A model generated the notes under the pieces. The model was not told the origin of the DNA. It was given only the letters and a program-made list of their open reading frames with translations, and did not search any database. 64,000 nucleotides of DNA from an uncultured Bacteroidota bacterium (lineage in GTDB: Bacteria > Bacteroidota > Bacteroidia > Bacteroidales > P3), in contig CACXXO010000006.1 in assembly GCA_902771735.1 (NCBI GenBank), forward strand, positions 62,001-126,000, read 5' to 3'. Below, piece after piece: positions 1 to 7,400 of this stretch. Both the position numbers and the translations under genes were made by a program. The first letter of the stretch is position 1. Every line of letters starts with the position of its first letter.

Positions 1-226
1 TTTTTCCCAATCACACAATCAAAAAGACCCTTACAAAATCCTCGGCATCACCAAAGATGCCACCGACGACGAAGTGAAGAAAGCCTATCGCAAGATGGCC
101 CTCAAATACCATCCCGACCGTGTCGCCGGCATGGGGGAGGAAATGCAGCGCAACGCCGCCGACCAGATGAAGGAAATCAACGAGGCATACGAATTAATAA
201 AACGTCTGCGCCCAGGTATCAAATAG
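1..226 (+). CDS. DnaJ-domain protein, C-terminal part (DjlA/TerB-type), 5' end outside window
   Basis: The reading frame opens at base 2 and ends at a TAG at 224-226. It encodes a complete J domain at the very C-terminus: YKILGITKDATDDEVKKAYR, then the HPD tripeptide that stimulates Hsp70 ATPase, then the long helix ending NEAYELIK. A J domain at the C-terminus, with the insert VAGMGEEM between HPD and the last helix, is the arrangement of the DjlA/TerB-DnaJ co-chaperones rather than of DnaJ itself, where it is N-terminal. The N-terminal part lies outside the window, so the TerB domain cannot be confirmed. It is followed by an intergenic 11-bp-unit array. Confidence 0.8.
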   Translation, partial: FSQSHNQKDPYKILGITKDATDDEVKKAYRKMALKYHPDRVAGMGEEMQRNAADQMKEINEAYELIKRLRPGIK

Positions 227-240
227 AATCCTTTTTTCCA

Positions 241-350
241 CGTACCACTGCCGTACCAACACCCTACCATCTCCTACCACGGTAGGAGATGGTAGGGTGT
301 TGGTACGGTGTTGGGTCGGTGTTGGTACGGAGATGGTGTTAAGGATCAGG
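241..350 (+). repeat. 11-bp-unit palindromic array, copy 1
   Basis: This is exactly ten 11-bp units (110 bp). Three units of the CGTACCAACAC type come first, then a dyad unit at 274-284, then five units of the GGTGTTGGTAC type and a terminal unit TAAGGATCAGG (340-350). The arms 251-278 and 281-308 are perfectly complementary over 28 bp with a 2-nt centre, so this copy can extrude a near-perfect hairpin. Related copies lie at 10232, 20313, 32834, 42378 and 54355. It sits between the ends of two convergent genes. The function is unknown. Confidence 0.93.
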
Positions 351-470
351 CTTTTATGAATGGGCCATTTGATAGCTGCTGGGTTGTATGCTAAAAGCAA
401 TCATATAAGCCTACAATGGGGCATCTGGGAGTGCGACTACCGGTGGGGCGTACCCACGATGATGCAGTTA
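351..470. other. Convergent intergenic spacer, no gene seen
   Basis: About 120 bases between copy 1 of the 11-bp array and the strong hairpin at 471. Short open frames here have no recognisable protein features. A small GTGGG/CCCAC stem-loop lies near 443-457. I see no promoter or RNA gene. Confidence 0.5.
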
Positions 471-507
471 CAACCGCCGCCCCAACGAAGCGTTGGGGCG
501 GCGGTTG
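471..507. terminator. Strong GC-rich hairpin between convergent genes, no U-tract
   Basis: A 17-bp perfect stem (471-487 with 491-507) closes an AAG loop. It lies 28 bp beyond the stop of the minus-strand nucleoside phosphorylase. Neither strand has a U-run after the stem, so it is not a textbook intrinsic terminator. It may stop or protect the 3' end of the phosphorylase mRNA. Confidence 0.5.
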
Positions 508-534
508 TGGCGTTATATGGTGAATTCTTGAAAA

Positions 535-1398
535 TCAGTTGGCTAAACGTTCGACAACGGTGCCTACGAGCTGGCGCATGGGGGTGTGGTAGTCGTTGAG
601 GAAGGTACCGCGTGGTCGGTTGGCGATGATGAGGCAGACGGTGAGGGCGTGGTGGCCGAGGAGGTGGGAGAAGCCGTAGATGGCCGAGGTTTCCATCTCG
701 AGGTTGGTTATCTTGAGTGGCTGAGTGGGCCACGAGAAGGAGGCGAGTTTTTCGTTGAGGTTGGGGATGGAGGGGTGCAGGCGGATGGTGCGACCTTGGG
801 GGCCGTAGAAGCCAGGGGCTGTGGCGGTGATGCCGAGGTGCATGCCGAGGGCTATCTTGTTGAGCAGCAACGGGCTGGCACCGACGCAGTAGGGATGGGC
901 GAGGGAGGAGGGGAGTAGCAAGTGGGCAAGGAGAGCCTGTTCCATTTCGGGGAGAGGGGGATTCCATTCTTTGTAGTAGTTCATGAGGCCGTCGAGCCCG
1001 AGGGCGAAGGCGGAGGCTACGAGGCTGCCACAGTCGATGTGGGGTTGGAGGGAACCACTGGTGCCGATACGGACAATTTGGAGATGGCGGTCAGAATGGG
1101 GGTTCCACTTGCCGTTTTCGACTCTCAAGGCGGCGTCGAGCTCGGTCATGACGATGTCGATGTTGTCGCAGCCCATGCCTGTGGAGAGGGCGGTGAGGCG
1201 GGTGCCGTGGTAGGAGCCGGTCAGGGCGTGGATTTCGCGGTTGGAGGATTCGAACTCAATGGATTCGAAGATGTCTTTGAACATTTCGACACGAGAGGGG
1301 TCGCCAACGAGCAGCACCTTGTCGGCCAAGGTGTTGCTGTTGAGTCGTATATGGTATAGGGTGCCGTCGGGGGCGAGTACCAATTCGCTGGCTTTCAT
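535..1398 (-). CDS. Nucleoside phosphorylase (uridine phosphorylase-like)
   Basis: The 287-residue protein belongs to the PNP/UDP phosphorylase family 1, which cleaves nucleosides with phosphate to give the base and (deoxy)ribose 1-phosphate. Visible signatures are the phosphate loop LLVGDPSRV (about residues 29-37), the STGMGCDN turn and GTSGSLQ (about 112-118), and a METSAIYGF segment (about 232-240) that contacts the ribose. These fit uridine phosphorylase better than trimeric purine phosphorylase, but base specificity cannot be settled by eye. The ATG at 1396-1398 gives a full-length N-terminus with no signal peptide, so it is cytosolic. The stop of the upstream Ser-rich gene is only 6 bp away, so the two are probably cotranscribed. 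Confidence 0.82.
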   Translation of the reverse strand: MKASELVLAPDGTLYHIRLNSNTLADKVLLVGDPSRVEMFKDIFESIEFESSNREIHALTGSYHGTRLTALSTGMGCDNIDIVMTELDAALRVENGKWNPHSDRHLQIVRIGTSGSLQPHIDCGSLVASAFALGLDGLMNYYKEWNPPLPEMEQALLAHLLLPSSLAHPYCVGASPLLLNKIALGMHLGITATAPGFYGPQGRTIRLHPSIPNLNEKLASFSWPTQPLKITNLEMETSAIYGFSHLLGHHALTVCLIIANRPRGTFLNDYHTPMRQLVGTVVERLAN

Positions 1399-1404
1399 GG
1401 CAGG

Positions 1405-2583
1405 CTAACGGGTTTTGGAGGAGTTGCGAGAGGAAGAGTTGCGAGAGGAGGAGTTGCGGGAGGAGGAGCTGCTGCGAGTGGAGGTGGAGGAGGCAGCGGC
1501 GCGGCTTTTCGACTTGTTGTCGTCGGTTTGTGAGGTGGCAGACTCGGAGGGACGGGAGGGGGAGGTGGTTGTGGTGGTGCGGCTGCGTGAGGGAGTGGTG
1601 GAGGGTGCAGCAGAGCTGCTGCGAGAGGTAGTGGTGGTTGAGGAGGCGCGGGAGGAGGAGCCACTGCGCGAGGAGGATGAGGAGGCGCTACTGTTGCTGC
1701 TGCGCGAGGAGGATGATGTGGCGCTACTGTTGCTGCGAGAGGAAGATGATGTGGCGCTACTGTTGCTGCTGCGTGATGAGGATGAGGTGGTGCCGGTGTT
1801 GCTGCTGCGCGAGGAGGAGGCCGAGGCGCCGGTGTTGCTGCGTGAGGAGGAGTTGGCGGGGGAGGTGTTGGTGTTGGAGGATGGTTCAGTGGTCATGTTG
1901 CGCGAGCTGCTGCCGGCGTGGCTGCTGCCGGCGGAGGGGTTGGAGGCCGAGGTGGTGTTGCCGATGTGATGGGGCTGTGCAGGAGTGGGCACTTCGGGAC
2001 GGTTGGAGCCGGGAGTCCAGCGGCCGGAGGGCATGGGAGCGGGGGTGTTGGGGCGACGCATGTAGTAGTAGGGCAGTGGAGGAGGAGGGACGCCGGGGCC
2101 GTAGGTGTAGGCAGGGGGCATCCATCCATGGCGATGGATGTCGTAGTGGTAGGTCCGTGCATATCCGGGACGGTGGGAGAGGCGCGTGTAGGGGTTGTAG
2201 GGAGGGATGCGCCAAGCGATGGAGGGGACGCGGACCTCGACACGGAAGCGCAGGTATTGGGCTGCGTTGTACATGCGGCCGGCGCTGTAGAGCCAAACGC
2301 AATGCAGGTCGAGGGGCATGTAGATTTCGTCGCCGGTGTAGGCATCGAAACCGTAGATCCAAACCTCGTAGTAGGAGGAGTTGACGCGCTCCATCCAGAT
2401 TTCGTTGATGAGTACGTAGGTCTCAATCTCGTAATCGTATCCGCAGTAAATCATCAACTCGTTCTGGGTGTTGAGATAGTTGACGGTGCGTGCGGCCTGG
2501 CTGTAGGTGAAGTAGTGGATGGACCGAGCGGACGCTCCTATGCACATCAGGACCATAACTACAATCAATGCAATGCGTTTCAT
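1405..2583 (-). CDS. Secreted protein with long Ser/Thr/Asn-rich tail, unknown function
   Basis: The 392-residue protein starts with a signal peptide (MKRIALIVVMVLMCIGASA). A globular part rich in Tyr and Trp follows to about residue 140, then a Pro/Tyr/His-rich linker to about 205. The last 180 residues are almost only Ser, Arg, Thr, Asn, Ala and Gly, ending in repeated RNSS. At the DNA level this tail is a degenerate minisatellite (about 1410-1870). I recognise no family. A surface or periplasmic protein with a disordered, perhaps glycosylated, tail is the reasonable inference. Long open frames exist on the opposite strand here, but they are a by-product of the Ser codon bias. Confidence 0.7.
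   Translation of the reverse strand: MKRIALIVVMVLMCIGASARSIHYFTYSQAARTVNYLNTQNELMIYCGYDYEIETYVLINEIWMERVNSSYYEVWIYGFDAYTGDEIYMPLDLHCVWLYSAGRMYNAAQYLRFRVEVRVPSIAWRIPPYNPYTRLSHRPGYARTYHYDIHRHGWMPPAYTYGPGVPPPPLPYYYMRRPNTPAPMPSGRWTPGSNRPEVPTPAQPHHIGNTTSASNPSAGSSHAGSSSRNMTTEPSSNTNTSPANSSSRSNTGASASSSRSSNTGTTSSSSRSSNSSATSSSSRSNSSATSSSSRSSNSSASSSSSRSGSSSRASSTTTTSRSSSAAPSTTPSRSRTTTTTSPSRPSESATSQTDDNKSKSRAAASSTSTRSSSSSRNSSSRNSSSRNSSKTR
1410..1870. repeat. Coding minisatellite in the Ser-rich tail
   Basis: Repeats built from short blocks such as TGCTGCGCGAGGAGGATGA and GGCGCTACTGTTGCTG recur between about 1640 and 1830. A shorter GAGTTGCGAGAGGAAGA-type repeat lies at 1420-1470. They encode the SSSSRSSNSSA-type tail on the minus strand. 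Copy number is likely to vary between strains. Confidence 0.75.
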
Positions 2584-2613
2584 GGCTTTGGGATTTTAGG
2601 TTTTGTTTTTTTA

Positions 2614-2640
2614 AATTCTTAATTCTTAATTCTTAAATTG
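2614..2640. repeat. Period-7 micro-array (AATTCTT)
   Basis: Three consecutive AATTCTT heptamers plus partial units lie in the divergent region between the Ser-rich gene and the OmpA-like gene. This is one of the period-7 arrays seen throughout the window. Confidence 0.8.
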
Positions 2641-2788
2641 AGCTTCTTTTTATTATTTAGTAATGCAAAAGTACTAAAACTTTTCGATACAGCAAAAAAA
2701 AGGTTTAACCATTACCCATAAACTATAAGGCTTTAATCTTTAAAGTAGTTGAAAAACAGTGTTTTGGAATTTTTATAAAAAAATATTG

Positions 2789-2819
2789 TTGCTAATCCAT
2801 GTTTTTTTGCTATTTTTGC
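2789..2819 (+). promoter_or_regulatory. Bacteroidota-type promoter for the OmpA-like gene
   Basis: A TTG at 2789-2791 is followed after 19 bp by TATTTTTGC (2811-2819), matching the Bacteroidota -33/-7 pattern. It lies 23 bp before the ATG at 2842, which would give a short leader. Confidence 0.7.
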
Positions 2820-2841
2820 GACTCGGAAATAATATAGAATA

Positions 2842-4308
2842 ATGCAAAAGATGAAACGTTTTTTGATAGGTTTGTTGGCCTGCGCGCTGGTATTCGGCAG
2901 CGTGGAAGCACAGGCTCAGAACAAGAAAAAAACAACGAAGAAAAAGGCTACGACGACAGCCACTACGGGCAAGAAGGGCAAGAAGACGAAGAGTTCAGAA
3001 CCTTCGACACCGAGTGTAGTGACGTTGCCGGCCAATAGCAACGATTGCCTTTTTGCGATTCCGTTGGAGATGGACAAACCTTATGGGCCGACGACAGCAC
3101 CCGATGGAGCGGGCCGAATCCAGGAGGTGGTGGCCGACAAGGCTCACCCCCACATTTTCGAGCGCGAGCACAACACGGTGTGGTACAAGTTCACGGTGCC
3201 ATACAATGGCGAATTGGAAGTCAGCATTGTACAGCAGTCGCAGTGGGATGACTATGATTTTCTTGTGTATAAGAATACAGGCAGCTATTTTTCCAACCAG
3301 GTGATGCTCAACAAGGTGAGCCCTGTGGCGGTGAATATGGCGGGAATAGACAGTGCAGCCATGTTTGCAGCGGTGATGAAAGGAGGCAAGGGCAGCGGAG
3401 AGCGCAAGGGAGAGGGGACAGCGCGAGGAACTGGAAAGAAGAAGAACACTGAGGGCGACCTGCCGGGGTTCGAAATGACTCCTGACGCCAAGCCGACGAT
3501 CGGCATGTTCTATGATGCCACCGACAAGATGCTGACGAAGAACCAGACGGGCAGATTTATCAAGTCGATACCAGTGCGCATGGGAGAAGAATACTACATT
3601 GTGCTGGACAACCGCACGATGAACGGACAGGGGCATACGATCACTGTCTCGGTGCACGTGGACGCGTACGAACCTCTCGTCCTATTCTACGACAAGAAGG
3701 GTCGTCGATATGTCGATGTCGACCTGATGATACTGGAGCGAGGAGGTAAGGAAGGGGAACGCCCCATAGTGAAGGATGAGCACTACAAAGGTGGCAAGGT
3801 CAAGTTTGTACCAGGCTTCAGCTACCTTCTCTATGCCAAGAAGGAGGGTTTCTTCTCGATTTACAAGGAGTTCAATTCGATGGACCTGATGATGCAGGAC
3901 ACCATCATGCTCTATAACATGGAGCGCACGGAGCGCGGATCCTCGTTCCAAATCAAGAATCTTGAGTTTGAAAGCGAAGAGGCCACGCTGATAGGCAACT
4001 ACGATTCGATACTCACTGACTATCTGCTGATGTTCCGAAACCATCCGGATGTGAACTTCCTCGTGAAAGGATATGTGCAGAGCTACGGCGTGAATGCCGA
4101 GGCGGACATGCTGTTGTCTCTGGACCGTGCCAAGGCCATCAAGGAGTGGTTTGTGAGGAAAGGGATCGACGCAAAGCGTATTAGCACGGCGGGAATGACG
4201 AAGAACGAGATAAAGCGAGCAGCAGCTGCGGCGCTGAACGAGAAGGGTGGGGGATTTTCGAACATCAAGGCCGAACTGATTATCACCGGCAAGGGAGAGA
4301 ACAGATAG
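2842..4308 (+). CDS. Secreted OmpA-family C-terminal domain protein
   Basis: The 488-residue protein has an N-terminal signal peptide ending near VEAQAQ (about residue 26), then a Lys/Thr-rich linker. A beta-rich domain follows (about 55-300) with WYKFTVPYNGELEVSI, resembling the jelly-roll domains often fused to secreted Bacteroidota proteins. The C-terminus (about 385-480) resembles an OmpA/MotB peptidoglycan-associated domain: FLVKGYVQSYGVNAEADMLL followed by SLDRAKAIKEWFVRKGIDAKRI, although the usual NxxLSxxRA motif is degenerate. A periplasmic protein anchoring the outer membrane to the wall is the likely role. It has its own promoter and a terminator just downstream, so it appears monocistronic. 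Confidence 0.7.
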   Translation: MQKMKRFLIGLLACALVFGSVEAQAQNKKKTTKKKATTTATTGKKGKKTKSSEPSTPSVVTLPANSNDCLFAIPLEMDKPYGPTTAPDGAGRIQEVVADKAHPHIFEREHNTVWYKFTVPYNGELEVSIVQQSQWDDYDFLVYKNTGSYFSNQVMLNKVSPVAVNMAGIDSAAMFAAVMKGGKGSGERKGEGTARGTGKKKNTEGDLPGFEMTPDAKPTIGMFYDATDKMLTKNQTGRFIKSIPVRMGEEYYIVLDNRTMNGQGHTITVSVHVDAYEPLVLFYDKKGRRYVDVDLMILERGGKEGERPIVKDEHYKGGKVKFVPGFSYLLYAKKEGFFSIYKEFNSMDLMMQDTIMLYNMERTERGSSFQIKNLEFESEEATLIGNYDSILTDYLLMFRNHPDVNFLVKGYVQSYGVNAEADMLLSLDRAKAIKEWFVRKGIDAKRISTAGMTKNEIKRAAAAALNEKGGGFSNIKAELIITGKGENR

Positions 4309-4327
4309 GGCTGCAAAGAATAAAGAA

Positions 4328-4357
4328 GGGACGCAGTGGAGCTGCGTCTCTTTTTTT
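4328..4357 (+). terminator. Intrinsic terminator after the OmpA-like gene
   Basis: A stem GGGACGCAG/CTGCGTCTC with one G-U pair and a short loop is followed by a run of T (4351-4357). It begins 20 bp after the stop codon. The GACGCAG core recurs in the hairpin at 20217. Confidence 0.85.
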
Positions 4358-4445
4358 ATATAGAGATGAAAAAAAACTCCTTCTTTGTAGAGATTGGGAA
4401 AAAGTTCTGTTATATATAGTATAGAAAAAAACGAAAAGTCGAAAT

Positions 4446-7400
4446 ATGAAAAGAATTTTCATTGCATTAGCGCTGTTGGTGGCGATGCCTGCCATAGCAC
4501 AGACAGACTGGAAGAAGTTGAACAAGTTGTTGGATGATGGTTCTGTAAAGACAGTTTACGTCCAAGCCGAAAAGGTTTTCAAACAGACCCAGAACAGCAC
4601 CGAATTGCTTACTGCAGCGTGGTATATGGCGCGTGCCGCTTCTGAATATCAGGAAGATGCCGGCGACAGTGCAAAGGCGCGCTACCGTGCTATCTTGCCG
4701 CGTCTCGACGCTATCGACCGTGCCGTTTGCTATGCTTTCCTCAACAAGAGCGACAGCGCCTTGCTCGAGGAGGAATTGCTCAAGCGAACCCCCTCCGAGC
4801 GCATCAAACACTTTTTGTCCGATGCCCGGAAAAAAGGGAAAGATGATATCGTTCTCACGCCCACGGCTTATGATGTAGTGATGTGGACGTTGATGGATGA
4901 CACTTGGGACAAGACTCCCTACCTGCAGAAACTGGTCGATTTCCATAAGGATGATGGCGACGAAATCAGTCTGGCACTCTATCTGGAGTGGATCAACAAC
5001 GGAGGTTACCATAATCGATGGACGAAGAATGAGATTCAGAACCTTATCAACAAGTTCCGAGGTTCCACATGCCCATTGTTGACGCGTCTCTACCATCTAA
5101 TGGCAGTCACGCTGGAAGGGGAGAACCGCTACGAGGAGGCCGTTCGCTACTGCGACACAGCCATCGCCCTTTTCCCCAAGAGTACAGGGGGCGCCAACTG
5201 TGTCAATCTCCGCAATAGTATTCTTGCCAAAGCCATCGATTTCGACCTTGATTATGACAATTGTACAAGTTACCCCGGCAAACCGTCGCTCCATGCGTTG
5301 AGATACAGGAATCTTACGCGTATCTATTTCAATCTGTATCCTTTCTATGAAGACAATCTGGAGTGGTTTTGGAAGAAAAGGCGACCTGCTCCGGTGCACC
5401 AATGGCATCTCGAAGTCGAGGACGATGGCAGTCATTTGTCGAGGACGTTGATTGTCAGTTTGCCGCCCCTCGAGGCGGGACACTATGTCCTTGTAGCCTC
5501 GGCCGACGAAAAGTTCGACGATGGCGACGCCTGTCTAACCATCGACAGTCGCGACTTTGTATTAAGTCATTATGGAGGCGACGAATATCAGATGGTTGAT
5601 GCTTTCACCGGTGCACCTATCGAAGGACAGACGGTCATCCTGAAAGGAGTCAACGGCGCATTGCTCGATACAGCATACACCTATCCCGACGGACGTTTCC
5701 GTTTCCGCCACGACAATGATTATTCCAAGAGAAGCAAGATGTATATTGAGCGCAATGGTGTTGAATATGAGAATTCTATTTGGCTCTATCGTTCGGGGTA
5801 TGCTAAGAGAAAAAGCCTTCCCTATGCCCGTATTCTTGCTGACCGCCCCATTTATCGTCCGGGAGATACGGTGCGTTTTGCCGCCGTACTTTATGAGAGC
5901 GACAATGTTGACGGCCGTGTCCTTGCCGGTCGCGATATCACCGTCACGCTGCGCGAGCCCCACTATAAGAAAATAGACACGTTGAAATTGACCTCCGATG
6001 CCCATGGAGTGGCCAGTGGCCTGTTTGTCATTCCTGCCAATGGTATGTCGGGAATGTGGACTCTCATTCTGGAGGGTGATAACATTGTCAATATGAAGAC
6101 GGAAAGAGTCAGAAATACGCACAGTTTCCGTGTCGAGGAATACAAGTCTCCCAAGTTCATGGTCTCTCTCAGCAATGCTTCAACCCAATCGGTTTCCCCC
6201 CAATTCGGCGTGCCCTACACAATTCGTGGCATTGCTCAAGCCTACAGCGGTGCCAATCTCTCGGGCGCCAAGGTGGTATACGAGATAGAACATTCCATTC
6301 AATGGCCTCGCTGGTATGCCGCTCCAATGATGGGAAAGGAAGATGCCTTCGTTGACAGTACTGTCACTGCCGCCGATGGTTCGTTCGAAATCACCTATAC
6401 ACCGCTGCCCGACAGCACGGCCGACCTGACCCGCAAGCCCGTATTCAGATATAGGGTGCATGTCACCGTGACAGACCTCAACGGCGAGACCCATGAGGCA
6501 ACCACCACCTTTAATGTGGGATTCTCCAACGAACGGCTGACAATCTCTTCCGACCCCTCGCTGTCGACGCTCACTTTCTCCTACACCGACCTCAACGGAA
6601 ACCCGCTGAAGGGAGAATTGGCCGTCAATCTCGAGCGGCTGCGCATGCCTGACCCTGTGCGGTTCCTTCCGAACATCTTTTTTGAAGGGAATCCGACCGT
6701 TGCCCTCGACAGAGAGGAGTACTACAAACTCTTCCCCCACTATGTATATTCGGCTGAGGAAAGCAACCGCGATCTTCTTCAAGCCGAATGGACCTACGAG
6801 CTGCGCCACTCTGCCGACGGCAACCATAACAGTATCGATTTGCCGAAGAAGAGGTTCTGCTCAGGCTTCTATCGCATTGTGGCCTCGGCGGGCGAAGCCG
6901 TCGACACGCAATATGTCATCCTTGTGCTCCCCGATGAAAAGAGACTGCCTACCAACGATCTCTTATGGGCCGATTTGTCGAGCGATGAGGTCGAGGTGGG
7001 GGAGACTCTCACCCTCCGCTATGCTTCCGCTCTCGATGGCAGCCGTTTCTTCTACACCCTCGTCGATCCTAATGGCCGTGAGGTGGATTCACGTTGGCTC
7101 ACGGCGGGACGCAAAATCAGGAGTATCTCCATTCCCGTCGACTCATCGCTGCTGGGCTCCTTCCATATTCGTCTTGTCGTCGTCAGGGATGAATTGCGGC
7201 AGTCGAGAGAATGGTCGGTTCAAGTGCCTTTCTCACACAAGAAACTCAATGTGGACATCGCCACTTTCCGCGACAAGCTCCAACCTGGCGAGCAGGAGGA
7301 ATGGACAGTGAAAGTGTCGCCCGGTCAACCGGTTTCCTTGTCGCCCAGTCACTCTGCCACCTTGATAATGACTATGTTTGACGACGCCCTCAACTCCTAC

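Noticed and set aside
241..350. 11-bp arrays as a CRISPR array
   Set aside because: Units are 11 bp and contiguous with no unique spacers, invert at a central dyad, and no cas gene is present.
471..507. Hairpin after the nucleoside phosphorylase as a textbook rho-independent terminator
   Set aside because: The stem is excellent, but neither strand has a U-tract; kept only as a strong hairpin.
1415..2384. Long open frames on the plus strand (up to 248 residues) across the Ser-rich gene
   Set aside because: They translate to Arg/Cys/Glu-rich or Glu/Leu-rich repeats that mirror the Ser codon bias of the minus-strand gene, which has a signal peptide and proper start.
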